Positions 49,007 through 58,419 of a DNA stretch of 64,000 nt are shown piece after piece (the first letter of the stretch is position 1; each line of letters starts with the position of its first letter). The position numbers and the translations under genes were made by a program. The DNA comes from an uncultured Clostridia bacterium (GTDB taxonomy: Bacteria; Bacillota; Clostridia; Oscillospirales; JAAYOS01). The stretch covers positions 186,001-250,000 of the forward strand of contig CANQDU010000002.1 in assembly GCA_947593925.1 (NCBI GenBank), given 5' to 3'. The notes under the pieces were generated by a model. That model did not search any database, was not told where the DNA came from, and saw only the letters and a list, made by a program, of their open reading frames with translations.

Positions 49007-50032
49007 CTAATTTACGCTTACCTCTCCCGCGAGTATCCTTCTGTAATCCGCGAGGTTTTTCTTGAGCAGCGCCGGGGTGTCGAGCTGATACGGGCACTTC
49101 GACTTGCACTGCCCGCATTCGAGGCAGTTTTCGATGTTTTCCATCATGGCCTGCGCCTGCGGTGTGAGCTGTCCCGCGGACGGGGCGCGGCGTATGAGCA
49201 GCGACATCCTCGCCGCCGTGTTTATCTGTATTCCCGCGGGGCACGGCATACAGTAGCCGCAGCCGCGGCAGAAGTCGCCCGCGAGCTCCTTCTTCTCCTG
49301 CTCCACAAAGTCCCGCATCTCGTCGGTAAAGACCGGCGGCTTCTCGAAATAGCTGAGGAATTCGTCAAGCTCGTGCTCGCGCTGGACACCCCATATCGGA
49401 AGGACGGGGTACTGCCCCGCAAACGCGAACGCAATGTCCGAGCGCGTGATGAGTCCTCCGGCAAGCGACTTCATCGCGATAAAGCCCATATTCGCCTTCT
49501 CGGTCTTCTTCACGAGCTCTATCTCGCGGTCGATGGAGAGATAGCTGAACGGGTACTGGAGCGTCTCGTACAGGCCGGACTCGACCGCCTCCTCCGCGAC
49601 GGCTATCAGGTGCGCGGTGATGCCGATGTGACGGATCTTCCCCTGCTTCTTCGCCTCCTGCATGCACTCGTACATGCCGGTCCCGTCTCCGGGACGGTAG
49701 ACGCGGCCCGCGCAGTGGAACTGGTAAATGTCCACATAGTCGGTGCCGAGCTTTGCAAGCGACTCATCGAGCTGACTCCAGAACTGCTCCGGCGTGTGCG
49801 CCATAGTCTTTGTGGCGATGAATATTTTGTCGCGCATACCCTTGAACGCAATACCGAGCTTCTCTTCGCTGTCCGAATAGGCGCGCGCGGTGTCAAAGAA
49901 GGTCATTCCTCCCTCGTACGCCTTGCGGAGAAGCTTCACCGCCGTCTCGGTATCGTCGCGCTGAATGGGTAGCGCGCCGAACGCGTTCTGCGGCGTCCTT
50001 ATTCCTGTCGAGCCGAGCACTATTTCCTTCAT
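49007..50032 (-). CDS. Aldo/keto reductase with C-terminal 4Fe-4S domain
   Basis: FFDTARAYSDSEEKLG, KLGTDYVDIYQFH, CRGCGYCMPCPAGI...CLECGQCKSKCPYQL. Confidence 0.92.
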   Translation of the reverse strand: MKEIVLGSTGIRTPQNAFGALPIQRDDTETAVKLLRKAYEGGMTFFDTARAYSDSEEKLGIAFKGMRDKIFIATKTMAHTPEQFWSQLDESLAKLGTDYVDIYQFHCAGRVYRPGDGTGMYECMQEAKKQGKIRHIGITAHLIAVAEEAVESGLYETLQYPFSYLSIDREIELVKKTEKANMGFIAMKSLAGGLITRSDIAFAFAGQYPVLPIWGVQREHELDEFLSYFEKPPVFTDEMRDFVEQEKKELAGDFCRGCGYCMPCPAGIQINTAARMSLLIRRAPSAGQLTPQAQAMMENIENCLECGQCKSKCPYQLDTPALLKKNLADYRRILAGEVSVN

Positions 50033-50096
50033 TTCCGGTCTCTCCTTTTGCTCTTGAGTGTGTAAAGGTATCATACAATATGGAGCGCACTCCATG

Positions 50097-51215
50097 TCAA
50101 GCGTTTTCGTCCTTTGTTTCGGAGCTGTCGAAATCTGCGGGCTTGTCCTCCTTCGCCGACGGGGTCTCCCCTTCGACTTTCTCTGTCTCCGCGCTTCCCG
50201 GAGCCGCGTCTGCGGGAGCATCCTCGGGCTTTACGGGAGCGGCGCTCCTTTCCGCCGCGTCTCTCGGTCCGAGAGCGCCCGCGCCGGGGCCGCCGAGCTC
50301 CGGCGGCAGGACGGCGGGTTCGAGGTCGTCAAAGCCTATCCGCTCCTCGTTCTTCCGCTCCTCCGCGAGCGCGGGCTGTACGATATACTTGTCGGTTATC
50401 GGATATGTGCAGTAGACGGCGGCAAACCCCGCGAGCGAGAACATGATGAGCGGCACGGCAAGCAGCTCCACAAGCGAGTGGAGCATCGTCGAGACGACGA
50501 CTATCGCCACGACGCAGATCAGCGCAAGGAAGTTCCGTCCCAGACCGACGATGCCGAATATCGCGGCGTTCTTGATTATCTGACGGACGTTCAGATCGAC
50601 GGTCACGGCGAGCTGATAGAAGTAGTTGCGCATGAAGAGGTAGTAGATAAAGAGCACCGTCGTCACGCCGCGTATGACTATCGCAAACGCGCCGACCTCC
50701 TCTCCTGAGAGCGCGGAATAGTTCCAGTTCACATACATGATGAATGCGGCGATGATGTCGAGTATCCCAAAGAACAGCCCCTGCTTCCAGTTGGAGAGCG
50801 CACGCGAGAAGAAGTCGCTCGTCCAAGCGTGCTCCTCGCGGACAAAGTTCCGCAGAATGTAGGTAAGCCCCATCGTCGCCGGTCCGTATATGAGAAGCGA
50901 AATTATGAGCAGCGGAATGTGCAGCACGCCCGGAACATAGGTATAAAGCAGGCTGAGCATTCCGGGCAGCACCGGCAGGCTCACCGCCTCATCCGCCCCT
51001 ACGCCGGAGATGGCCGCGAGCCACGTGTAAAACACTCCGTACACCGCCACTATCACCGGAAGCAGGCAGATAAAATAGAACACATTGAACGCCACAAGGC
51101 GGAAAAACTTCCGCCCGACAAGCTCCCAGAAGTGGAAAAACGCGTTCTTCTGCGGTTCGTCCTTGTCAACGCCCTTGCCGGGCTTTGACCATATATCGTT
51201 GGAAAAAAGGCCCAT
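50097..51215 (-). CDS. YesL (DUF624)-family membrane protein with long acidic/Pro-Ala-rich tail
   Basis: MGLFSNDIWSKPGKGVDKDEPQKNAFFHFWELVGRKFFRLVAFNVFYFICLLPVI; C-terminal low-complexity tail. Confidence 0.78.
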   Translation of the reverse strand: MGLFSNDIWSKPGKGVDKDEPQKNAFFHFWELVGRKFFRLVAFNVFYFICLLPVIVAVYGVFYTWLAAISGVGADEAVSLPVLPGMLSLLYTYVPGVLHIPLLIISLLIYGPATMGLTYILRNFVREEHAWTSDFFSRALSNWKQGLFFGILDIIAAFIMYVNWNYSALSGEEVGAFAIVIRGVTTVLFIYYLFMRNYFYQLAVTVDLNVRQIIKNAAIFGIVGLGRNFLALICVVAIVVVSTMLHSLVELLAVPLIMFSLAGFAAVYCTYPITDKYIVQPALAEERKNEERIGFDDLEPAVLPPELGGPGAGALGPRDAAERSAAPVKPEDAPADAAPGSAETEKVEGETPSAKEDKPADFDSSETKDENA

Positions 51216-51412
51216 AAGTTCTTTCCTCCCGTAAAAGCCTTCGGCGGTTAGGATAAAGGTTTGGGGCGCTTCGTCACGCCCCAAGCTCACCCGGCGGCCG
51301 CACGCCCGCGCAATGTCGCGGGCGGCGCGGACGCCGCACCGTATTCGTTTGTCGCACCCGCCAAGGCAAGTCCGTACTTCTCTGATTAGGATACCATTAC
51401 ATAGCGGAAAAG

Positions 51413-52300
51413 TCAAGCGCGGGGATGGTAACGGTTGTAAGCGTCTCTCAGGCCGCGCATGAGCATCTGCGCGTAGAACTGTGTGGACGCCTTGTCGGTG
51501 TGCCCGAGTATCTCCTGAACCGTACCGAGGTCGGCGCCGTTTTGGAGCATATGCGTCGCGAGCGAGTGGCGGAGCGTCTGAGGGGTTATGTCCTTGCCGA
51601 GCTTGGTCTGCTCCTGATATTTTTTGAGTATCTTCCAGAGCCCCTGCCGCGTCATGCGCGTGCCGCCCGAGTTGACAAACAGCGCGGTCTCGCCGGGCAT
51701 GACGGCTATTTTGGAGCGGGCGCACTTCAGATAGTCGCTTATCGCGGTGACGGCGCTCGAGTATATGGGTATCATTCTTCCATGCTCGGACTCTCCCGCG
51801 CGCACAAATCCCGCGTTGAGGTTCACGTCCGAGAGGTCCATGGCTATAAGCTCGCTCACGCGGACTCCCGCCGCGTATAGCAGTTCGAGTATTGCGCGGT
51901 CGCGGTAGCCCTTGAAGTCTACCGGTTTTGGCTGGCTCAGGAGAAGCTCCACCTCGTCGCTCGTGAGGATCATAGGCTGCTTTTTCTCGGCCTTCGGCGG
52001 CGTAATGCCGTCAAACGGATTAAGCGAGCACTTCCCCGCCGACCAGAGATAGGCAAAGAAGCACTTCAGCGAGGCGAGCGTCCGAGTGATCGTGCTCGGG
52101 CTCTTGCCGCTCTCGGCAAGGTACGTTATATAGTCCGACGCATGCTCCGGCTTCACGGCGGAGAAGCTGCGCACCCCGCGCGTTCCTAGCCATTCCCCGA
52201 AACGGCGGAGATCGCGCATGTACGCCTCTACCGTATTCTCCGAAGCGCCCTTTGCGCCGCGCAGATATACCTCATATTTCCTGAGCTGCTGAACCTGCAT
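51413..52300 (-). CDS. xerD: Tyrosine recombinase XerD-like
   Basis: LLYAAGVRVSELIAMDLSDV, ITPQTLRHSLATHMLQNGADLGTVQEILGHTDKASTQFYAQM; downstream of spoIIM-like gene. Confidence 0.88.
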   Translation of the reverse strand: MQVQQLRKYEVYLRGAKGASENTVEAYMRDLRRFGEWLGTRGVRSFSAVKPEHASDYITYLAESGKSPSTITRTLASLKCFFAYLWSAGKCSLNPFDGITPPKAEKKQPMILTSDEVELLLSQPKPVDFKGYRDRAILELLYAAGVRVSELIAMDLSDVNLNAGFVRAGESEHGRMIPIYSSAVTAISDYLKCARSKIAVMPGETALFVNSGGTRMTRQGLWKILKKYQEQTKLGKDITPQTLRHSLATHMLQNGADLGTVQEILGHTDKASTQFYAQMLMRGLRDAYNRYHPRA

Positions 52301-52322
52301 TTTTTACTTCCTCTTTCCGAAA

Positions 52323-52913
52323 CTAGCTTATGAGCCGCGACGCGAGGCCGGCAAGCCACGGCGTCAGATAAATCTCAGCGAACACCGCCGCCGCAAGAAG
52401 CAGCAGTATCCCGGCCATGCGGACAAAAAACAGCGAATCGAAGATCCTCACGCCCTTGTACCTCCCCGAAACCGCGCCGGTTATGGCGGAGGAGATCGTA
52501 AGTCCCCGCGCCGCGATAACGAGAAAGCACGGTATCACGACCGCAAGCTCCACCGCGCCGGACGCCAGCGCAAGGAGCAGTCCCGCAAAGCCGTAGAGGC
52601 GGCAAAGCGCGGTCGCGGCAAAGGCAAGCAGAAATCCGCGCACCGCCGCGAGAAGCGGCTCGAGCAGAAATCCGATGAGCGTAAACCCGCAGAGTAGGGC
52701 GAGGGTCGGGTAACAGAACACGTCCCACACGGCGTCTGCGGCGCCGACCCGTCCGAGCTGCGGAACAACGTCGGACGGAAGCGGGCCGCCGTAAGCCGCG
52801 ACTATGCCTCCCGCGAGAGCCCCTATAATAAACGCCGCCGAGACCACCAAACCCGCCGCGCCGAGCCCTCCTCCGTCGGACGCGGCGCGAAGGCGAAGCA
52901 ATATCTTCTTCAA
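52323..52913 (-). CDS. SpoIIM-like multi-TM membrane protein
   Basis: ~5-6 hydrophobic segments, adjacent to xerD as spoIIM often is; weak primary motif evidence. Confidence 0.6.
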   Translation of the reverse strand: MKKILLRLRAASDGGGLGAAGLVVSAAFIIGALAGGIVAAYGGPLPSDVVPQLGRVGAADAVWDVFCYPTLALLCGFTLIGFLLEPLLAAVRGFLLAFAATALCRLYGFAGLLLALASGAVELAVVIPCFLVIAARGLTISSAITGAVSGRYKGVRIFDSLFFVRMAGILLLLAAAVFAEIYLTPWLAGLASRLIS

Positions 52914-52979
52914 AGCTCGTCCCTCCCCACACTATCGTATGATGCGCGGAAAAGGGATATGCCGAACCGACTCTTGCGG

Positions 52980-53113
52980 AGTTTACATAAAAGCGTATAC
53001 ATAATATACCACTGTTTTGCGTCAAAATCAAGCGTGACCCGCCTGTCGAGCGGATTTTCGGAGTTTTGCCCAAATTCTGCCGCCTATATTATGTAAACTG
53101 ATTTATGTAAACT
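52980..53113. promoter_or_regulatory. Inverted pair of tandem TTATGTAAACT-type motifs
   Basis: TTATGTAAACT on minus at 52980-52990 and on plus at 53089-53099 and 53103-53113, plus variant TTATGTATACG (minus); each pair has 14-nt period. Confidence 0.6.
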
Positions 53114-53290
53114 TCAAAAGAGCCGTTTTTTGTCAAGATGTAGTTGTTCAAAACTTTGCACAACCAGATATAAGCGCGGCGGCTTAGTTACCCCGAACAG
53201 TAAAAATGACCAAAACCTGCTCCTATCCTGCAAACTCACACAGGAAGACAAAAAGGACGGCGCTTCCGCGCCGTCCCGGATCTCTCTTCC

Positions 53291-53704
53291 CTATTTTCTG
53301 TTCTTTACGCGCTTCGGCTTTCCTCCCGAACCGAGAAGCGCTCCGGCGACGCTTCCGACCGCCAGAGCCGCCGCAGTCTTTAACGTTCCGGCGGTAAGCT
53401 CAAAGTCCTCGTACAGCGCGAGCCCCACGCACGCCAGCAGTATAAGCATGACGAGCGTAACGGCTCCGGCACACGGCAGAGCTCCTGCCCTACTTCTCTT
53501 CTCGGTTATGAACCCGCCGGCGAGCGCGCCGAGCACCGCCGCGATGTATACGGCTCCGCCGCCGTCTCCGAGCATTCCCCCAAGCACCAGCGCCGCCGCG
53601 CCCATAAGTATCAGCAGTGCCGCAAGCGTCCCGGACGCCCCGCCTATCACGGCGGAGACGGCAAATTTCTTCAGATCGAACGACTTCTTTTCCTCACCGC
53701 GCAT
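53291..53704 (-). CDS. TIGR04086 family membrane protein
   Basis: 136-aa 4-TM protein upstream of yajC-type neighbourhood, AVLGALAGGFITEKRSR. Confidence 0.72.
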   Translation of the reverse strand: MRGEEKKSFDLKKFAVSAVIGGASGTLAALLILMGAAALVLGGMLGDGGGAVYIAAVLGALAGGFITEKRSRAGALPCAGAVTLVMLILLACVGLALYEDFELTAGTLKTAAALAVGSVAGALLGSGGKPKRVKNRK

Positions 53705-53850
53705 TTCATCACCCCTAAACAGTTTCCTGCTTAAAGGTATTCGCCCAGATCAGAAAAAAGTACAAGCAAATCATAATCTGAGCGAGATGACGCTGCCTAT
53801 ACTTCGGACACAAAAAGTAGCGCGCACAGCGCGCTCCTTTTTGCCCAAAG

Positions 53851-54339
53851 CCTCGCAGAGTTCGCCGCCAAAGGCGGTTCCGCGCCGGTTCGCGCGGTTG
53901 AAGTTGGCGGCTTTGCCGCCAACTTCAAAAGCCTCGCAGAGTTCGCCGCCAAAGGCGGCGAATAAATTCCAATCATTTTTCCCGGCGGCGTGTACAATGC
54001 GCCCTCGAACCCATACCGCATCCATCCATCTACCGGGCGCATCAGACCTCGGCGCTTCGCGCCGACGTCCCGACCTTGTACTGCGCGGAGCGTGCGTCGA
54101 AGACGGCGAAGCCGTACTCCGCGCCGGTTCGCGCGGTTGAAGTTGGCGGCAACGCCGCCAACTTCGCGCAGGCGGAATTCATTTCCGCCGAGCATTTCAA
54201 TCGGAAGGGCTCCCAAACGGTCTACAGACCGTTTGGGAATTGCGTAGCGGAGCGTTCTCCGTTTGCCAGAGCGAAGCTCTGTCAAACGGTTTCGCGGGAA
54301 ACATTTTGCGGGCAAAGCCCGCAAAATGTTTCCCGCGAA
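53851..54339 (-). repeat. Dispersed modular hairpin element, copy B (downstream of yajC)
   Basis: Begins with perfect 23-bp hairpin with 3-nt loop (54291-54339); shares 45-nt identical block (54030-54074) with copy C; internal 46-nt direct repeat (53881-53926, 54120-54165). Confidence 0.78.
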
Positions 54340-54342
54340 GGT

Positions 54343-54714
54343 TTATTGTGCTTCCTCCGTGCTTGCGCCCTTGGAGGAGACCGCCCAGCGCATTATCTGG
54401 AATGTCATACCGTCTGCGCCGGAGGACTGAATTGTCAGCCGGTCGTCCTTTATCTTGACTATCTTGCCGACGAGACCGCCGCGCGTAGTCACCTCATCGC
54501 CGACGACGAGCTCGGACAACATCTTCTGCATCGACTTCTTACGCTTGTTCTCCGGGCGTATCAGCATGAAGTAGAACACCGCTATGATTATTCCGAACGG
54601 AAGTATCATCGTCAGTATGGAGCCGATATTGAGCCCCTGAGCGGCGCCCTCTGCCGCAGCGTCGGCGGCGGCGTCTCCCGCGGTAAGCATAAGAGTGAGT
54701 ATCTTTGTAAGCAT
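54343..54714 (-). CDS. yajC: Preprotein translocase subunit YajC
   Basis: ILPFGIIIAVFYFMLIRPENKRKKSMQKMLSELVVGDEVTTRGGLVGKIVKIKDD. Confidence 0.93.
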   Translation of the reverse strand: MLTKILTLMLTAGDAAADAAAEGAAQGLNIGSILTMILPFGIIIAVFYFMLIRPENKRKKSMQKMLSELVVGDEVTTRGGLVGKIVKIKDDRLTIQSSGADGMTFQIMRWAVSSKGASTEEAQ

Positions 54715-54803
54715 CGCTTGTCACCTCCTCATATTTGTTTTACCTTCTAATTATAGCCAAACGGCGGACGTTTGGCAAGGGTATAAGCGAAAATTCTTTT
54801 GTT

Positions 54804-55940
54804 TCAGGCGTAAAGCCGCCTGTCGAGCCGCTCCGACCACTCCCGACGGAACGCCTCGAACTCGTGCGCCTCGATGGCGGCGCGTATCCGCTCCATCAGC
54901 GAGTTGTAGAAATAGAGGTTGTGAATGACGGCAAGCCGCATCGAAAGCATCTCCTCCGCCTTGAACAGATGGTGGAGGTACGCGCGTGAGAAGTGCCGGC
55001 AGGTGTAGCAGCCGCAGTGCTCGTCTATCGGTCGTTCGTCCCGCTCGTAGGCGGCGTTGCGGAGGTTTATCCGTCCGTCGAGGGTGTAGACGTGCGCGTG
55101 GCGCGCGTTCCGCGCCGGCATTACACAGTCGAAGAAGTCTACGCCGCGCGCGACGCTCTCGATGATGTTTGACGGCGTGCCGACGCCCATAAGGTAGCGC
55201 GGACGGTCAGCGGGAGCCTCCGGGCAGACGTGCTCGAGTATGTCATACATCACCTCTGTGGGCTCTCCGACGGCGAGCCCACCTATCGCGTAGCCGGGAA
55301 GGTCGAGCTCGCGTATCTTCTTCATGTGCTCCACGCGGATGTCGGCATAGGCCCCGCCCTGATTTATCCCCCAGAGCACCTGACCGGGGTTCACGGCGTC
55401 CTCGGCGGAGTTGAAGTCCGCAAGCGCCGTATTGCAGCGCACAAGCCATCTGTACGTCCGCTCTGCAGAGCGCACGACATACTCGCGCGGGGACGGGTTC
55501 TCGACGCACTCGTCAAACGCCATCGCTATGTCCGAGCCTAGGCGGGACTGTATGCGCATGCTGCCCTCCGGGCTCATGAATATCCTTCTGCCGTCTATGT
55601 GCGAGCGGAACTCGACGCCCTCCTCGCGGATGTTCCTCAGCTCCGCGAGCGAGAATACCTGGAACCCGCCGCTGTCCGTCAGTATCGGGCGATGCCAGCG
55701 CATGAAGCCGTGCAGGCCGCCCATCGCCGCCACCGTCTCTTCGCCAGGACGGAGGTGCAGATGGTAGGTGTTTGACAGTTCCACCTGACATCCCACGCTC
55801 TCGAGATCGAATGCGTCGAGCGCGCCTTTTATCGCCGCCTGCGTGCCGACGTTCATGAAAACCGGCGTTTCGACCGTGCCGTGCGGCGTAGTGTACCGTC
55901 CCCGGCGCGCCGCGCCGTCGGTCGTGATAAGCTCGAACAT
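54804..55940 (-). CDS. tgt: tRNA-guanine transglycosylase
   Basis: PVFMNVGTQAAIKG, MGGLHGFMRWHRPILTDSGGFQVFSL, GGLAVGEP, zinc CYTCRHFSRAYLHHL. Confidence 0.96.
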   Translation of the reverse strand: MFELITTDGAARRGRYTTPHGTVETPVFMNVGTQAAIKGALDAFDLESVGCQVELSNTYHLHLRPGEETVAAMGGLHGFMRWHRPILTDSGGFQVFSLAELRNIREEGVEFRSHIDGRRIFMSPEGSMRIQSRLGSDIAMAFDECVENPSPREYVVRSAERTYRWLVRCNTALADFNSAEDAVNPGQVLWGINQGGAYADIRVEHMKKIRELDLPGYAIGGLAVGEPTEVMYDILEHVCPEAPADRPRYLMGVGTPSNIIESVARGVDFFDCVMPARNARHAHVYTLDGRINLRNAAYERDERPIDEHCGCYTCRHFSRAYLHHLFKAEEMLSMRLAVIHNLYFYNSLMERIRAAIEAHEFEAFRREWSERLDRRLYA

Positions 55941-56066
55941 TTTCCACCTCAGAGATTTCATATTCCTGCTGATTATACCAGAAAAACGCCGAAGTTACAA
56001 GAGGCAAAGCGGGCAGAGCCATGACACGCCGATGGGCGGTCATGGCTCTGTTTTGTCAGCCGTCAG

Positions 56067-56699
56067 CTATATGTTTCCGAATGAATTAAACCACGCTCTC
56101 TCTTCAAATGCCTTTTTCCTGGGCGCTGCCGGTTCGGCTTTCGCAATTCCGACAGGCAAAATACATACCAAGTCGTAATCGTCGGGTACCTTCAATATCT
56201 CCGCTATTTTATGCCCGATTTGATCCTCATCCGTAATATGACCTTCGTACCAACAGCTCTGGTACCCAAGTTCAATGATGGCAAGGAGCATATTTTCTAT
56301 TGCCGCGGAATAGTCCTGCACCGCAAAGCATCTGTCACGATAAGCATTCACCCTTTGAGTAAGAACACATATCATGCAAGTTGCTGTTTTTCCGACAGGC
56401 GGATCGATGACCTCATGTATTTTTTGAATGGTTTCCCTGTCATCTACGGCGATTAGACTTGTCGTTTGTTTATTACAGCCTGACGGGGCGCTTAAACCCG
56501 CTTCCATGATCGTTATTAAATGCTCCCTCGGAACAGGCGTCGAGAGATACTCTCCCCTATAACTGTGCCGATTTGCAATCGCATCCAAAATATTCAACTT
56601 GCTTAAAGCACCTCTCTTTTCAGAATGTTGAACTTTTGAGTAAAAGCCCCCATGACAAATCCTTAATGAAAACATGCTTTGCAGCAGCTCTCTGAGCAA
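56067..56699 (-). CDS. Nitroreductase family protein
   Basis: LDAIANRHSYRGEYLSTPVPREHLITIMEAGLSAPSGCNKQ. Confidence 0.88.
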   Translation of the reverse strand: MLRELLQSMFSLRICHGGFYSKVQHSEKRGALSKLNILDAIANRHSYRGEYLSTPVPREHLITIMEAGLSAPSGCNKQTTSLIAVDDRETIQKIHEVIDPPVGKTATCMICVLTQRVNAYRDRCFAVQDYSAAIENMLLAIIELGYQSCWYEGHITDEDQIGHKIAEILKVPDDYDLVCILPVGIAKAEPAAPRKKAFEERAWFNSFGNI

Positions 56700-56742
56700 A
56701 CCGTGCTTTCTCCAAGGTCGTTTCGGGTTGTTCTCCCGAAAC

Positions 56743-57258
56743 TTATCTCAGCTCGCCCGGCAGCAGCTCGTAATTTACCGTCGTCTGCGGAACGCCGAGC
56801 TGATCGGTCCACGAGTCTATATTTACGCTCGTCTTACGGAACCCCAGCGTCTCGTAGACGTGCTGTGCGCGGGTGTTCTTGAGGTTCGTGTCGAGGATTA
56901 TCTTAGGAGCTCCGCGCCGGAAGAGCTCGCGTATCAGCATACGCAGCAGCCGCTTTCCGTAGCCCTTCTCCTGCTTGTCCTCGCGGCAAATCTTTATTCC
57001 TATCTCCGCCGTGCCGTCCTCAAGGATGGAATAGCTCATCTCGCCTATCGGCTCTCCCTCAAGCTCGATGATGAGCCTACGGCGGCGGTCGTCACTGTCG
57101 TGGGAAAGAGACTCCGCTATCTGCTCGTCCGTCTCGTCAAGGCCGAGCGGGAACCCGGCGTGAGCCATCACACGTCCGTCCCGCCACCACTCGCCGAGGG
57201 TGTGCGCGTCAGCGGCGGTGGCGTCGCGGATAGTCAGTTCATTATCTTTAAGAAGCAT
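56743..57258 (-). CDS. GNAT family N-acetyltransferase
   Basis: TIRDATAADAHTLGEWW...EIGIKICREDKQEKGYGKRLLRMLIRELF. Confidence 0.88.
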   Translation of the reverse strand: MLLKDNELTIRDATAADAHTLGEWWRDGRVMAHAGFPLGLDETDEQIAESLSHDSDDRRRRLIIELEGEPIGEMSYSILEDGTAEIGIKICREDKQEKGYGKRLLRMLIRELFRRGAPKIILDTNLKNTRAQHVYETLGFRKTSVNIDSWTDQLGVPQTTVNYELLPGELR

Positions 57259-58224
57259 TCAGAAATCCTCCTCGCCGTTCGTGCCTTTACCGGAGCGGCG
57301 GACCTTCGCCCTGCGCTCCTTCTTCTTTTCCTTGAACATGTCGTGCCGGGCTATGCCGCGCTCTATCCTCTCGGTCTCGTCCGCGAGCTTTCGGTACTGC
57401 TCCCAGCGCTCGCGCGAGAGCGTCCCGCGCCGCAGAGCTTCGCTTACGGCGCATCCCGGCTCTCCGGAGTGCGTACAGTCGCGGAAGCGGCAGCCCTTCG
57501 CTATGACCGCCTCCACGTCCGGGAACGCCGCCGCGACTCCCGCGGCGTCAGTGACGCCGAACGACCGCATCCCCGGCGTGTCGATAACGCGCGCGCCGTT
57601 CGGCAGAAGTATCATCCGCCGGTAGGTCGTGGTGTGACGGCCGCGCCCGTCGGAGGCGCGAACCTCGCCGGTGTCCATGACGTGCCGCCCCGCAATCGCA
57701 TTGACGAGCGTGCTCTTTCCGACGCCGCTCGAACCGACGAGAGCTACGGTGCTGCCCGGTGCGAAGTAACGGCGCACCGCATCCATCCCCTCGCCGGTGA
57801 CGGCGCTCACGGCGTACACCTCCGCGCCTATCGCCGTCTCCGACGCGCGCAGGAGCGCATCCGCCGCGTTCTCATAGGTGTCCGCCTTGGTGAGCAGTAC
57901 CACCGGCGTCCCGCCGGACTGCCACGCCGCCGCGAGGTATCGTTCGAGGCGTCCGACGTTGAAGTCGTGCCCGAGCGCCTGCATTATAAGCACATAGTCG
58001 AAGTTTGCCGCCGCCGGCTGACGGCGCATGTCGTCCGGGTCCGTGGCGAGGCGGTAGAAGCAGGAGCGGCGCGGCAGGACCTCGCGAAGCAGAAAGTCCT
58101 CTCCTGTCTGCTCGAGCCTTACGCTGTCCCCGACCGTTACCGGCTCGCCGCCGGCGCGCGTCCTTGCGAAAATCTCTCTGCCGTCAAGCAGGCAGAAGCA
58201 TCCCGAGCGCTGTACCTCCAGCAC
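57259..58224 (-). CDS. rsgA: Ribosome small subunit-dependent GTPase A
   Basis: VVLLTKADTY, GSSGVGKSTLVNAIAGR, DTPGMRSFG, CRFRDCTHSGEPGCAV. Confidence 0.96.
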   Translation of the reverse strand: MLEVQRSGCFCLLDGREIFARTRAGGEPVTVGDSVRLEQTGEDFLLREVLPRRSCFYRLATDPDDMRRQPAAANFDYVLIMQALGHDFNVGRLERYLAAAWQSGGTPVVLLTKADTYENAADALLRASETAIGAEVYAVSAVTGEGMDAVRRYFAPGSTVALVGSSGVGKSTLVNAIAGRHVMDTGEVRASDGRGRHTTTYRRMILLPNGARVIDTPGMRSFGVTDAAGVAAAFPDVEAVIAKGCRFRDCTHSGEPGCAVSEALRRGTLSRERWEQYRKLADETERIERGIARHDMFKEKKKERRAKVRRSGKGTNGEEDF

Positions 58225-58419
58225 CTCGGCCTGTATTAAATTGTCATCGTTCAGAATATCGCCTCCCGAAAAGATGGTGTCAGGTGCGAGCTGCCTCGCA
58301 GAAAATGTCGTTATACCTCATAAAACATCTCTCCCTTCGGAAGCTTATTATCGTCGCGCGCATGGCGCGGTGCGACCGTGAGACCGGCGGGCACGGTTCC
58401 CCGTGCCTGCCGCGAAGCT

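Noticed and set aside
53130-54140. 336-aa plus-strand ORF
   Set aside because: Runs antisense through TIGR04086 gene and the repeat element; translation is low-complexity.
56674-58239. 521-aa plus-strand ORF
   Set aside because: Antisense to GNAT and rsgA genes, which have clear motifs.
58380-58415. ggcaggcacgg-ggaa-ccgtgcccgcc hairpin after the ABC gene
   Set aside because: Good stem but no T-tract, so terminator call not supported.
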